A stretch of DNA of 64,000 bases from assembly GCF_900475935.1 (NCBI RefSeq), contig NZ_LS483431.1:1674001-1738000 (forward strand), written 5' to 3'. Under the pieces are notes generated by a model that was not told the origin of the DNA, did not search any database, and saw only the letters and a program-made list of their open reading frames with translations. Within the stretch, counting starts at the first letter, position 1, and every line of letters begins with the position of its first letter. This document shows positions 26,986 through 40,594 of the stretch, one piece after another. The position numbers and the translations under genes are program-made. Origin of the DNA: Campylobacter fetus subsp. fetus. Lineage in GTDB: Bacteria; Campylobacterota; Campylobacteria; Campylobacterales; Campylobacteraceae.

Positions 26986-28659
26986 ATGCGAAGTGATATC
27001 ATAAAAGACGGCTACACAAGGACTCCGCATCGCTCACTTCTAAGAGCGACCGGACTTAAAGACGACGACTTTAAAAAACCGTTTATTGGCGTAGCAAATA
27101 GCTTTATAGAGATAATCCCCGGTCATTTTTTCCTAAATAAATACTCTGAAATTTTAAAAGACGAAATCCGCAAAAACGGCTGCGTACCGTTTGAGTTCAA
27201 CACTATCGGCGTTGATGATGGCATCGCTATGGGGCACGAGGGTATGCTTTACTCACTTCCAAGCCGCGAGATCATCGCAAACTCTGTTGAAACAGTGATG
27301 AACGCTCACGCTCTTGATGCGCTTGTTTGCATACCTAACTGCGACAAGATCGTCCCTGGAATGCTTATGGGCGCACTTAGGGTAAATGTGCCAACTATAT
27401 TCGTAAGCGGCGGTCCTATGGCTGCTGGAGTCGGAGCCAAAGGAGAAGCTTTGGATCTAAACTCTGCTTTTGAAGCGGTCGGAGCTTATGAAACAAAACA
27501 GATAGACGAAAAAGAGCTTAAATTTATCGAGTGCAACGCCTGTCCAAGTGGCGGAAGCTGTTCAGGAATGTTTACCGCAAACTCGATGAATACACTTTGC
27601 GAAGCTATGGGCGTAGCTCTGGAGGGAAACGGTACCGTACTTGCGCTTACCCCTGAACGTGAAGAACTCATAAGAAAAGCTGCACGTAGGATCTGCGAGA
27701 TCGCACTTGATGAGCGCTATCAGATAAGAAATATAATCAATGAAAAAACTATCAAAAACGCTATGGTAGTGGATATGGCGATGGGCGGAAGCTCAAATAC
27801 TATACTTCATATGCTTGCCATCAGTCGAGAAGCCGGATATCCGTTAGATATCGCTAGTCTCAATGACATAAGTCGCTCGGTACCGCACATAACTAAAATA
27901 GCTCCGAGTCTGCCTAGTGTGCATATGCAAGACGTCGCCAAAGCCGGCGGACTAAGCGCGGTTATAAACGAGATAGCTAAATTCAATAGTGATTTATTAA
28001 GTTTAGACGCTCTTACCGTGAGCGGCGAGAGCTTAGGAGATAGAGTAAAAAATGCTGAAATTTTAGATGAAAGCGTGATCCATACCGTGCAAAATGCTTA
28101 CTCAAAAGTGGGCGGACTAGCTATTTTATTTGGAAATTTAGCCGAGCAAGGATGCGTGATAAAGGCCGCCGGTATCATCGGTAGCAGACAATTTAGCGGA
28201 AAAGCGGTCTGCTTTAACTCTCAAGATGAAGCTATAAAAGGCATATCAAAGGGAAAAGTACAAAAAGGCGACGTCGTAGTTTTAAGATACGAAGGACCAA
28301 AAGGAGGCCCCGGAATGCAAGAAATGTTAAGCCCGACTAGCCTTATAGTAGGACGTGGACTTGGAGCGGACGTAGCTCTTATAACCGATGGGCGTTTTAG
28401 CGGAGCGACTCGCGGCCTAAGCATAGGGCACGTAAGCCCTGAAGCTGCTGAGGGCGGTATGATAGGTCTTTTAAAAGACGGTGACATCATAGATATCGAC
28501 GTAGATAAATTTAGCATAAACGTACGTTTAAGCGACACTGAGATAGAAGCGAGACGCAAAGAGTGGAAATACGCTGGAAAACCAGTAAATAGCCGCTGGT
28601 TAAGACAATACCAAAAACTAGTCACAAACGCGAGCAATGGCGCGATTTTGGAAGCATAA
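26986..28659 (+). CDS. ilvD: Dihydroxy-acid dehydratase
   Basis: A 557-residue Fe-S enzyme for the third step of valine and isoleucine synthesis. Cluster cysteines lie in [10 protein letters not shown] and [15 protein letters not shown]; the family block [23 protein letters not shown] is near the C-terminus. Length is as expected. It stands alone between a divergent-strand MBOAT pair and a terminator, with AAAGGC eight bases before its ATG. Confidence 0.96.
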   Translation: MRSDIIKDGYTRTPHRSLLRATGLKDDDFKKPFIGVANSFIEIIPGHFFLNKYSEILKDEIRKNGCVPFEFNTIGVDDGIAMGHEGMLYSLPSREIIANSVETVMNAHALDALVCIPNCDKIVPGMLMGALRVNVPTIFVSGGPMAAGVGAKGEALDLNSAFEAVGAYETKQIDEKELKFIECNACPSGGSCSGMFTANSMNTLCEAMGVALEGNGTVLALTPEREELIRKAARRICEIALDERYQIRNIINEKTIKNAMVVDMAMGGSSNTILHMLAISREAGYPLDIASLNDISRSVPHITKIAPSLPSVHMQDVAKAGGLSAVINEIAKFNSDLLSLDALTVSGESLGDRVKNAEILDESVIHTVQNAYSKVGGLAILFGNLAEQGCVIKAAGIIGSRQFSGKAVCFNSQDEAIKGISKGKVQKGDVVVLRYEGPKGGPGMQEMLSPTSLIVGRGLGADVALITDGRFSGATRGLSIGHVSPEAAEGGMIGLLKDGDIIDIDVDKFSINVRLSDTEIEARRKEWKYAGKPVNSRWLRQYQKLVTNASNGAILEA

Positions 28660-28663
28660 ATTT

Positions 28664-28690
28664 ATAAAAGGCGGAAAAATCGCCTTTTAT
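28664..28690 (+). terminator. Rho-independent terminator after ilvD
   Basis: Perfect ten-base arms ATAAAAGGCG (28664-28673) and CGCCTTTTAT (28681-28690) with a seven-base loop, four bases after the ilvD stop. The T run lies within the right arm. Confidence 0.85.
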
Positions 28691-28897
28691 GCTCATCTTA
28701 AAACTTAATCTTTAAAAATATATAATCAATTTTTCTATATAAATCTTAAAAAAATCAAAATATCAATTTTCAATATCCGTAAAATATATAAATAAGAAAA
28801 TAAAAAATATTTACATTAATAAAGTATTCTTATGCTTAAATTATATATTTATTATATTTTTAACTAAAAAGATAATAAATATATACTAGGAACAAAT

Positions 28898-30418
28898 ATG
28901 AACAAACTCAAAAAATACGTCGCTTCAACAGTGATTTTTGCTGCATTTTTATTGATATTTAACGGTTGTGTAAATTTAAATAACAAACACGAGAACGAGC
29001 TGTTAATTCTTCACACAAATGATCACCACGGCGCTCTTTTGCCATATGAAACTAAAGACGGTACGCTAATTGGCGGTGTAGCTTTGCAAGCTAACTTAGT
29101 AAAGCAGATGAGAAACGAATATAAAAATGCGCTTTTACTTGACGCAGGAGATGTAAATACCGGCTCATCGCTTTCAAATATATTTGATGCAAAACCGGAT
29201 ATTTTAGCTTTTAATGCTCTAAAATACGACGCCGCTACTCTTGGAAATCACGAATTTGACGGTACATATGAAAAATTAAAAATGCAAATGGAGCTTTAGA
29301 ATTTCCCTTGGCTTAGCGCAAATGTTAAATTTGAAAATAATTATATCGCAAAACCATATATTATCAAAGATTTTAATGGATTTAAAGTCGCCATAATGGG
29401 GCTTACTACGAGTACGACAAAGTATATAACTATTCCGGCAAAATTTGATGGCGCAAATGGAGAAAAGATCGAATTTCTACCAGAAATCCATGCCGCAAAA
29501 GAAACATTGGATGAAATAAAAAATACAAACCCCGATTTTGTAATCGCTTTAGTACATCTTGGAGATATTAAAGGTGATCCCGTGCATATAACGTCGGTTG
29601 ATCTAGCTAATAATACACATGGTATAGATCTTATAATAGACGGGCATTCGCACTCGGTATTTCAAAAACCTTTGGTAATAAATGGCGTACCCATAGTGAG
29701 CGCAGGAAGCAATAACCGCTATATAGGAAAAGCTGTTTTAAATTTAAAAGATAAAAAGATAAAGTGGAATTTAGTTGAGCTAACTAGCAAAGATTTTGAT
29801 TTAGACGATGAAATGAACGGAATTTTAGAGCCGTTTATACGGATTCACGACGAGGCTTTAAATAGTAAAATCATAACGTTAAAAGAGCCGTTACTGTTTG
29901 AAAATAACGAGATCAGATTCAAGCAGTTGCCCATAGGAAGGCACGTAACCGACTCTATGATAAATTTGCTTTTTAAATTTGGTATAAAAGCGGACTTTGG
30001 TATCATAAACTCAGGAGCTATAAGATCTGGTATAAATGCCGGAGACGTAAGTAAAAAAGATATTTTGATCTCTATGCCTTTTCCAAATACGATATCTGCA
30101 GTAAGCCTAAAAGGTGATGAAGTGATGGAATTATTTAATTATATAATCAATATAAAACCGGGATTCGGAGGATTTGCTCAAATATCAAAAGACGTTAGTT
30201 TTACTATAGATAGTTCAAATAAAACTATTTTAAATTTAAAAATTAAAAATGAGCCTATAAATCCATCTAAACTTTATACTATAGCGGTTACTGATTTTTT
30301 AGCTAACGGAGGAGACGGTTATGCTATTTTAAAAAAAGGGATAAATAAATTTGACTCATCGGTGACTTTAAATGAAGCGTTTATAGAGTATTTAAAACTT
30401 CTTGAAGGTAAAATTTAA
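28898..30418 (+). pseudogene. UshA-like 5'-nucleotidase lipoprotein interrupted by an in-frame TAG
   Basis: One continuous frame from ATG 28898 to 30418 carries a lipoprotein signal (lipobox FNGC), the metallophosphoesterase domain (HTNDHHG, DAGDVNTGS, GNHEFD, DGHSHS) and the 5'-nucleotidase C domain (GIINSGAIRSG, DFLANGGDGY). A TAG at 29297-29299 (codon 134) splits it between MQMEL and FPWLSANV, a junction continuous in normal family members. One base change would explain it. The family removes phosphate from extracellular nucleotides or UDP-sugars. Full length without the stop would be about 505 residues. A restart at ATG 29396 would lack the first metal ligands, so activity is doubtful. 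Confidence 0.9.
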
Positions 30419-30531
30419 ATTATATAGTCGCCATAAATTTATAAAAATAAATTTTAAATTCGATGTTATATAATTTGCTAACGCACTAAAGCAATAAAAC
30501 TAAATTTATCAGATAGTAAAAAAACTTTTGA

Positions 30532-33785
<3,254 letters not shown>

Positions 33786-34970
33786 ATGAAAATAAATTTA
33801 AACTTTGTAAAACACGAATCATTCGGCGGTGTTTTACTTATCATCGCTACTATTTTAGCACTTTTATTTCAAAATGGGTTTTTAAACCATTTTTATACCG
33901 AAATTTTAAGAGCTGAATTTACGGTCGGTTTTAGGGATTTTAATCTATCAAAACCACTGATTTTATGGGTAAATGATGGATTGATGGCGATATTTTTCTT
34001 TGTTGTGGGACTTGAATTAAAAAGAGAAATATTGCAAGGCGAACTTTCAAAACCATCTCAAATAGCTCTACCTACGATAGGCGCACTTGGCGGAGTGATA
34101 CTACCGGCCGTTATATTTTGGGCATTTAATCACGGAAATGATTTTGCTATTAGAGGCTGGGCTATACCTACTGCGACCGATATAGCTTTTGCGCTAGGAG
34201 TTTTGATGCTTCTTGGTAAAAGAATACCATCAAGTCTTAAAATATTTTTACTTACTTTAGCCATCATAGATGACCTATGCGCTATTGTTATAATAGCTAT
34301 ATTTTATACGACTAAACTATCTTTTATCTCTTTTGTTATAGCCGGGATCTGTTTGTTTGCGCTTTGGGTATTAAACAAATTTAAAGTATCAAAAAAATCA
34401 GCATATATATTAGTTACTTTGATACTTTGGGTAAGCGTACTAAAAAGCGGAGTCCACGCTACCATTGCAGGAGTCGTGGCAGCATTTTTTATACCTATGA
34501 GAGACGATAGTGGAAAAAGTCTGCTAGTAGAGCTTGAACATGATCTTCAAGGAATAACCAGCTATTTCATACTTCCAGTTTTTGCTTTTGTAAATGCGGG
34601 CGTAAGTCTTGCCGGAGTACAGATAAATCAACTTTTAAATTCAGTAGGAATGGGAATATTCTTTGGATTACTTATAGGCAAACAAGTAGGAGTTTTTCTG
34701 TTTAGCTATATTTTTATAAAGCTAGGCTTTGCTAAACTTCCTGAAGGTTCGTCTTGGACGCAATTTTATGGAGTGTGTATACTAACTGGTATAGGATTTA
34801 CTATGAGTTTGTTTGTAAATTCATTAGCATATCATGATAGCAACGAGTTCTTCCACGCAGATAAACTAGGTATTTTATTAGCTTCATTTACCGCAGGAGT
34901 TATAGGATATATATATCTGCTTGTATTTTCAAAAGTAGCAAAAAACCATCGCAAAGACAATGAATCTTAA
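33786..34970 (+). CDS. nhaA: Na+/H+ antiporter NhaA
   Basis: A 394-residue, twelve-segment antiporter that exchanges Na+ for H+. The ion-binding aspartate pair is in TLAIIDDLCAIVIIA and the family block VGLELKREILQGEL is present. The ATG begins one base after recJ's TAA. The end overlaps the ABC exporter gene by 11 bases, so recJ, nhaA and the exporter are probably transcribed together. Confidence 0.95.
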   Translation: MKINLNFVKHESFGGVLLIIATILALLFQNGFLNHFYTEILRAEFTVGFRDFNLSKPLILWVNDGLMAIFFFVVGLELKREILQGELSKPSQIALPTIGALGGVILPAVIFWAFNHGNDFAIRGWAIPTATDIAFALGVLMLLGKRIPSSLKIFLLTLAIIDDLCAIVIIAIFYTTKLSFISFVIAGICLFALWVLNKFKVSKKSAYILVTLILWVSVLKSGVHATIAGVVAAFFIPMRDDSGKSLLVELEHDLQGITSYFILPVFAFVNAGVSLAGVQINQLLNSVGMGIFFGLLIGKQVGVFLFSYIFIKLGFAKLPEGSSWTQFYGVCILTGIGFTMSLFVNSLAYHDSNEFFHADKLGILLASFTAGVIGYIYLLVFSKVAKNHRKDNES

Positions 34971-36504
34971 AAATAAAAATCTAATTCTAAGCGCTATAAC
35001 TTTACTATCGGTATTTTATAGCGCTCTAAATTTAGCCGTTCTTGCGTTTATAAATAGATATTTGTTAAATATAACAAGCGGCGAATACGGTTTAATCTTA
35101 TATTTTATCATTTTACTTTTACTATTTTTTATAGCATCTTTGGCTTTTAGATATACCATATCTTTAGCTAGTCAAAACTATATTTATGATATGCGATTAA
35201 GCATAATAAAGCGTATTTTAGATACTGATTACCACCATACAAGGCAAATCGGCAGAGCTAAACTCATAGCTCTGCTTTCAAGCGATATAGCAAGCATAAC
35301 AAATGGATTTGTACGCATACCTGAGATTTTGCAAGGAGGTCTTGTTGCGATTGTATCGTTTTTTTATATTTTATATCTATCTCCTATTTTAGCTTTTAGT
35401 GTTTTTATATGGCTGGGATTTGGGGCTATCTTGTGTTTGTATTTTATCAAAAAACTATATAATCTTTTTAAGCAGCATAGAAAAAATGAGGATAGACTCT
35501 ACAAAAATTATGAAACATCTATAGACGCTCATAAAGAATTTAGTCTAAATTTAAAAAGAGCGGCGGATTTTTTTAATCTCAAATTTAGATTAAATGTACA
35601 AGATATGAGAAAAAATATGCTAAGCATAGATTTTTACCAATCGCTAGTAAGTAACTGGGTAAGTATGATGACGCTAGGAGCTGTTGGGTTGGTTATTTAT
35701 CTCAGTCTTGGATTTGAACTGCTTGATATGGCCGGAGCCGTAACTATATCTATCACTATACTATTTTTAAGAGCTCCGCTTATGATGGTGCTTTTTGCCT
35801 ATCCATCGATAATAAAATCAAAAGTTGCCGCTCAAAAGATAAAATCTTTAGAGTTAGCCGCGTATAAAGAGGAATTTGATACATATAAGAGTTTTGATAA
35901 CTGGCAAAGAATCGAACTTAGAAATATTAGTTTTAGTTATGAAAACAAGCTTATATTGGATAATATAAATATGAGATTAGATAGAGGCGAATGTCTGTTT
36001 TTAATAGGAGAAAACGGCAGCGGAAAATCAACTTTATTTCTTATTTTAGCGGGACTTTTGAAGCCCAGTAGCGGTGAAATTTATATCGATGACGTAAAAA
36101 TAGACAGCTCAAACATTCAAATTTATAAAAATACTATAAGCGCGGTATTTAGTGAATTTTATCTATTTAGCGATATAGAAAATGATGCTAAAAAATGGTT
36201 TGAACTACTTGAGTTTAGAGCTCCAAACGACTCTCAAATAGATCCTCAAAATCTCTCTCAAGGTCAAAAAAAGAGATTAGCTCTGATAAATGCGCTATTA
36301 GAAAATAGAAATATTTTGCTACTTGATGAGTGGGCAGCAGATCAAGATCCACACTTTAGAGCAAAGTTTTATACTGAAATTTTAAAGCTATTTAAACAGC
36401 AAAAAATTACCGTTTTTGCTATAAGTCATGATGATAGATATTTCAAATACGCAGATAGAATATACGAACTAATAGATAGAAAACTTATAAATTATTTATC
36501 ATAA
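34960..36504 (+). CDS. ABC exporter, fused membrane and ATPase domains (cyclic-peptide exporter-like)
   Basis: A 514-residue half-transporter: six hydrophobic segments (residues about 1-290) and an ATPase domain (about 310-510) with Walker A GENGSGKST, signature LSQGQKKR and Walker B ILLLDEWAAD. The D-E-W variant and the short transmembrane part are like the PvdE/SyrD/YojI group that exports siderophore precursors or small peptides. It overlaps nhaA by 11 bases. It precedes the haem uptake locus by about 100 bases, but an own promoter for chuZ seems likely. No peptide gene was seen beside it; substrate unknown. Confidence 0.78.
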   Translation: MNLKNKNLILSAITLLSVFYSALNLAVLAFINRYLLNITSGEYGLILYFIILLLLFFIASLAFRYTISLASQNYIYDMRLSIIKRILDTDYHHTRQIGRAKLIALLSSDIASITNGFVRIPEILQGGLVAIVSFFYILYLSPILAFSVFIWLGFGAILCLYFIKKLYNLFKQHRKNEDRLYKNYETSIDAHKEFSLNLKRAADFFNLKFRLNVQDMRKNMLSIDFYQSLVSNWVSMMTLGAVGLVIYLSLGFELLDMAGAVTISITILFLRAPLMMVLFAYPSIIKSKVAAQKIKSLELAAYKEEFDTYKSFDNWQRIELRNISFSYENKLILDNINMRLDRGECLFLIGENGSGKSTLFLILAGLLKPSSGEIYIDDVKIDSSNIQIYKNTISAVFSEFYLFSDIENDAKKWFELLEFRAPNDSQIDPQNLSQGQKKRLALINALLENRNILLLDEWAADQDPHFRAKFYTEILKLFKQQKITVFAISHDDRYFKYADRIYELIDRKLINYLS

Positions 36505-36566
36505 CTTATAATTTTTAAATTTAATATTTATAAAGTTTTAAGAAAATTTATGTTAAATTTTGGTAT

Positions 36567-36582
36567 TTAATATCAATATTAA
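36567..36582. promoter_or_regulatory. Candidate Fur-box-like palindrome before chuZ
   Basis: Perfect seven-base arms TTAATAT and ATATTAA flank CA, 19 bases before the chuZ ATG. The gap is very AT-rich, so chance occurrence is possible. Haem loci in Campylobacter are Fur-controlled, which makes this a candidate operator. Confidence 0.35.
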
Positions 36583-36601
36583 TTTTAAAAAAGGAGAATA
36601 A

Positions 36602-37348
36602 ATGGATGCGAAACGAAAAGCAATAGAGCATATGAACAGCGAGCATATAGATACGCTTATAATGCTTTGCAAACACTTTGGGGCGGTACAAAATCCTACA
36701 AACGTAAGGCTTGATTCTATAGACGAAGACGGTATGGATATAGCGTGTGATCAACTTTTAGTACGAGTTGCGTTTCTAAAAAAAGCCGAACAAAACGGCG
36801 AAGGATTTAAAACAGCGATAATAGATCTTATGAGTAGTCTTGATATAAAAGAAGGTATTGCTGCGGTTTCAAAAGATATGATAGATTTCATAGATAGCTT
36901 TAACAGCGTTCTTATCTCGAGCCTAAACGGCGATCACTGCGTCTGTTCGTATGCTCCAGTAGTGAGAGATAATAATGATTTTTATATACTTATATCTGAA
37001 GTTAGCGAACATTTCAAATCCATAAAAGAAAATAGCGACAAAATATCAATTATGTTTTTAGAAGATGAGAGCAAAGCTAAAACTGTTTTTGCTAGAAAAA
37101 GAGCAAGTTTTAGATCTAAAGCGATATTTTTAGATGATAAAAAAGAGAGTCTGTTTTCTAAATTTGAAAGTAAATTTAAAAGCGAATCGGCTATAAAAAT
37201 GATAAAAAATATGTCTGATTTTCACATAATTAAGATAGAAATTAACAAAGGAAGATTTGTAAAAGGTTTTGGAGCTGCGTATGATACGGATGGTTTTGAA
37301 ATTATCCAAAGAGCGCATGGTGCAAATCCTCACAACAATAAGAGGTAA
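36602..37348 (+). CDS. chuZ: Haem oxygenase of the HugZ/ChuZ family
   Basis: A 248-residue protein that opens haem to release iron, recognised by the N-terminal EHMNSEHIDTLIMLCKHFGA region and the split-barrel core SSLNGDHCVCSYAPVV. The C-terminal loop GFGAAYDTDGFEII followed by HGANPHNN supplies histidines expected near the haem, as in the H. pylori protein. It leads the haem locus, ahead of chuA on the same strand; in C. jejuni chuZ is divergent from chuA. A strong ribosome site (AAGGAG) precedes ATG 36602. Confidence 0.92.
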   Translation: MDAKRKAIEHMNSEHIDTLIMLCKHFGAVQNPTNVRLDSIDEDGMDIACDQLLVRVAFLKKAEQNGEGFKTAIIDLMSSLDIKEGIAAVSKDMIDFIDSFNSVLISSLNGDHCVCSYAPVVRDNNDFYILISEVSEHFKSIKENSDKISIMFLEDESKAKTVFARKRASFRSKAIFLDDKKESLFSKFESKFKSESAIKMIKNMSDFHIIKIEINKGRFVKGFGAAYDTDGFEIIQRAHGANPHNNKR

Positions 37349-37542
37349 TGAAAAATGTCAAACCAAAAGAGACCGGCAAGCTATTTATGTCTTATTTTTC
37401 TTTGTTAATCACTGTTTTATGGGTGATATTAGAAAAGCCGGTCTGTTTGATGAGGGCAAAAAACTCTAATCTCAAATTTGATGCTAAATTTGATAAATTT
37501 ACCAAATACATAATCTTCCAAAAACAAAAGTATAAATTATAA
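37348..37542 (+). CDS. Possible small membrane peptide between chuZ and chuA
   Basis: A 64-codon frame whose ATG overlaps the chuZ stop (TAATG), with AAGAGG two bases upstream. It contains one hydrophobic stretch (SYFSLLITVLWVIL) and a basic tail. Spacing to the ribosome site is poor and the region also contains inverted repeats, so it may be RNA structure. No family recognised. Confidence 0.3.
   Translation: MKNVKPKETGKLFMSYFSLLITVLWVILEKPVCLMRAKNSNLKFDAKFDKFTKYIIFQKQKYKL
37370..37444. repeat. Nested inverted repeats in the chuZ-chuA gap
   Basis: Outer arms AGACCGGC (37370-37377) and GCCGGTCT (37437-37444) are a perfect eight-base pair, unusually GC-rich here. Inner arms ATCAC and GTGAT enclose ten bases within the loop. 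The two could form a long stem structure in the mRNA. No T run follows, so a plain terminator is not supported. Confidence 0.45.
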
Positions 37543-37629
37543 CGATAAAGCCTATCTTAATTACATATTGAGCAAGTAAATATTAATAACATAAAACTGA
37601 ATATCAAACTAAATTAAAGGAGTTCATCT

Positions 37630-39624
37630 ATGTTAAAAAAAATAACTATTTGCAGCTTAAGTGCGGCTACGCTTGTATTTGGTACACAAATTAGGCTAGA
37701 TACCACAGTTATATCAACTAGCGGATTTGAAACCAAACTAAAAGATGAAGTAAGAAACGTGATTGTCATAACTAGTGAAGATATCCAAAATAAAGGCTAT
37801 AAAAACGTAGAAGAGATCTTAGAAGCAGAACCTTCGATAAGCTTTATAGATCCCGGTTTTGGCAGAACTATAGATATGAGAGGTCAAGGCATAAACTCAA
37901 ATTTCTCAACAAAAATTATGTTAAATGGAGTCGCTCTAAATATGCTAGACACATCTCACGCAACAGTGCCTATAAATACTATATCAGTCGATGATATAGA
38001 GCAAATAGAGATAATACCAGGAGGCGGAAGCGTACTTTATGGAAATGGCACTAGCGGAGGAGTTATAAATATAATTACAAAAAATCAGCCTAGAGATTTT
38101 TATACAAATTTATCTACCAAATTCGGATCATACAACTATAAAGATCTAAATTTCGCAGTCGGAGGAATGGCGAACGATGATCTGTTTTTAAAATTCAATG
38201 CAAAAAAGTTTGATGAGAAAGGCTACAGAGACGGCGAGAAAAATAGAGGTTACTACACAAGCGGCGGAGCAACGTATCAAATCAACGACAACCAAAGCGT
38301 AATGCTCAACTCGAGCTATTATAACGCAACAACTAGCACTTTAAACGCTCTTAGTAAAGCTCAAGTAAATAGTGATCCAAAACAAGGCGGTAAAAAAACG
38401 ACCAAAGATGAAACAAGACTTGATCTCACGCTTGATTATGCTTTAAAATACGGAGATTACGTAGATTTTCATATCTTCCCATATTATCAAAAAATTAAAC
38501 AAGAGCTAGATGATAATAGCGGATTTGAAGATAAAAAATATGGAATAAATTTAAAAAACCGTATGGATTACGGCAACGGCGAGCTAATTTATGGCTATGA
38601 ATACTATATAAACAAAGGATTAAGATATAGAAATAATCAAGGCTCCAGAAGAGGCGTAACCGTAAAAAACAGTATAAACGTAGATTTAGAAAAAAAATCT
38701 CACTCAATTTATGTCATGGATAATCACCATTTTAACGACTGGTTTAGTATAAGTAGCGGATATAGATTTGAAAAAGCTAGTTATGATTTGGATAGAAGTT
38801 CTATCACGAATATTTATATGCCAAACTCGACACGCCCGATGACAACGGTAAAAAATATTGCAAATCAGCCAGATACAAATAATCACGCATTTGAAATAAC
38901 TCCAAATTTAAAATACTCTGATACCGGAAATATATATTTTAAATTTGAAAGAGGATTTTACTCTGCATCTCCGACTCAACTAACAAATAGCGTACGTCCT
39001 CAAGGCGCTACTCGCGGTTCAGTTTATAAATTTAACAATTTAAAATCAGAGATATTTTATACATACGAGATCGGCGCTAAAGACTATTTTCTAGGCTCGT
39101 ACATGAGCGCTACGGCATTTATCACGGATAAAAAAAATGAGATAAGAAACATAATGGAAGAAGACCATACTCTATGGCGTTTTATAAATTTAGATAAAAC
39201 AAGAAGGCTTGGGATAGAACTTTACGCAAGTCAATATATGTTAGATAATGATCTTAGCTTAAAACAAACATATTCATACGTAGATGCAAAAATCACAAGC
39301 GGTGAGTTTAATAATAAAAGAATACCTCTAGCGGCAAAACATAAATTAGTTTTCGGAGCAGACTACAAAGTGATTAGAAATCTAAATGTTTTTGGCGATA
39401 TAAAATACTTTTCTGATATGCTCGATAACGGATATGAGAAAATAAACTCGAAAACCATAGTAGATATAGGGGCAAAATACAGTTTTCCAAAAGGCTTTTT
39501 AGTCATTGCCGGGATAAAAAATTTATTTGACAAGAGATACTTTACATATCAAGACAAAATCAAAGACCAGTATAAACCGGCAAACGCAAGAAATTATTAT
39601 GTAGAGTTTAAATATGTCTATTAA
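37630..39624 (+). CDS. chuA: TonB-dependent haem receptor
   Basis: A 664-residue outer-membrane receptor. After a signal peptide (about 1-20) is the plug domain with NVEEILEAEPSI, GRTIDMRGQG, and IEIIPGGGSVLYGNGTSGGVINIITK (a family block, about residues 130-155); the rest is a 22-strand barrel ending in an aromatic VYF-type terminus (FKYVY). It imports haem across the outer membrane using TonB energy. Haem specificity is inferred from its place before chuBCD and after chuZ. Ribosome site AAAGGAG lies eight bases before the ATG. Confidence 0.9.
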   Translation: MLKKITICSLSAATLVFGTQIRLDTTVISTSGFETKLKDEVRNVIVITSEDIQNKGYKNVEEILEAEPSISFIDPGFGRTIDMRGQGINSNFSTKIMLNGVALNMLDTSHATVPINTISVDDIEQIEIIPGGGSVLYGNGTSGGVINIITKNQPRDFYTNLSTKFGSYNYKDLNFAVGGMANDDLFLKFNAKKFDEKGYRDGEKNRGYYTSGGATYQINDNQSVMLNSSYYNATTSTLNALSKAQVNSDPKQGGKKTTKDETRLDLTLDYALKYGDYVDFHIFPYYQKIKQELDDNSGFEDKKYGINLKNRMDYGNGELIYGYEYYINKGLRYRNNQGSRRGVTVKNSINVDLEKKSHSIYVMDNHHFNDWFSISSGYRFEKASYDLDRSSITNIYMPNSTRPMTTVKNIANQPDTNNHAFEITPNLKYSDTGNIYFKFERGFYSASPTQLTNSVRPQGATRGSVYKFNNLKSEIFYTYEIGAKDYFLGSYMSATAFITDKKNEIRNIMEEDHTLWRFINLDKTRRLGIELYASQYMLDNDLSLKQTYSYVDAKITSGEFNNKRIPLAAKHKLVFGADYKVIRNLNVFGDIKYFSDMLDNGYEKINSKTIVDIGAKYSFPKGFLVIAGIKNLFDKRYFTYQDKIKDQYKPANARNYYVEFKYVY

Positions 39625-40594
39625 AAGCTATCTCATTATAAGCTTTTTAATCTGCCTTCTTGTTTTAACGATCATTTCGCTAGCTTTGGGAGGAGCTAAC
39701 GTAGGATTTAATGAGATTTTTAATCTATACTCGCAAGATCTAAGCGATACGCAAAAAACTATACTGATTGACATAAGACTTCCTCGCATAGTGATGGCTA
39801 TATTAATAGGAGCTCTTTTGGCCAGCTCCGGTGTTGTCGTTCAAACTATATTTTTAAATCCTCTAGCAGATCCATATATAATAGGAATTGCATCAAGCGC
39901 AACATTTGGGGCGGTTGTAGCTTATATATTTGGATTAGAGGATATATATTACGGTATTTTTGCTTTTATAGCTTCGTGCATTCTTTCTATAGTTATATTT
40001 AAACTATCAAAAAACGGTCGCTCTGTAGCTACTTTGCTTATAATAGGCATAGCATTTTCATCTATGCTTGGAGCTTTTACATCACTTGCTACTTATCTTA
40101 TAGGAGAAGATAGTTTTAAGATAATAGCGTGGATGATGGGATATCTTGGAGGCGCAAGCTGGTTTAAAGTAGGCTTGCTAACTCTACCTTTGATACTTTC
40201 GCTAATATATTTTTATAAAAAGAGAAATGAGTTAAATTTACTTTTAAGCGGAGACGAAGAAGCAAAAAGCTTAGGAGCCGATGTAGATATAACAAAAAAA
40301 AGACTGCTCATAGTAGCATCTTTAAGCGTGGCATTCTCAGTTGCATTTACCGGGATGATAGGTTTTGTCGGACTCATCATACCTCATATTTTAAGAATGA
40401 TACTAGGCACGTCAAACAATGCTGTTTTGATACCTATATCTACTTTAGCAGGTGCACTTTTTTTACTATTTTGCGATCTTGTAGCTAAAAATGTGCTCAA
40501 TCCGACAGAAATTCCGATAGGAGTCGTAACAGCATTTTTTGGAGCTCCGTTTTTTCTATTTTTGGCTATTAAATATAGCAAAGGAGTCATCTAG
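39614..40594 (+). CDS. chuB: Haem ABC transporter permease
   Basis: A 326-residue FecCD-family permease with about nine to ten membrane segments. Typical marks include IRLPRIVMAILIGALLASSG, IIGIASSATFGA and FVGLIIPHILRMILG. It carries haem (or iron chelate) over the inner membrane. It overlaps chuA by 11 bases and its stop shares one base with the chuC start. Confidence 0.92.
   Translation: MSIKSYLIISFLICLLVLTIISLALGGANVGFNEIFNLYSQDLSDTQKTILIDIRLPRIVMAILIGALLASSGVVVQTIFLNPLADPYIIGIASSATFGAVVAYIFGLEDIYYGIFAFIASCILSIVIFKLSKNGRSVATLLIIGIAFSSMLGAFTSLATYLIGEDSFKIIAWMMGYLGGASWFKVGLLTLPLILSLIYFYKKRNELNLLLSGDEEAKSLGADVDITKKRLLIVASLSVAFSVAFTGMIGFVGLIIPHILRMILGTSNNAVLIPISTLAGALFLLFCDLVAKNVLNPTEIPIGVVTAFFGAPFFLFLAIKYSKGVI

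Noticed and set aside
28221-28637. 138-residue minus-strand frame opposite ilvD
   Set aside because: Antisense shadow of a conserved enzyme.
37269-37469. 66-residue frame across the end of chuZ
   Set aside because: Starts within chuZ in another frame, with no ribosome site.
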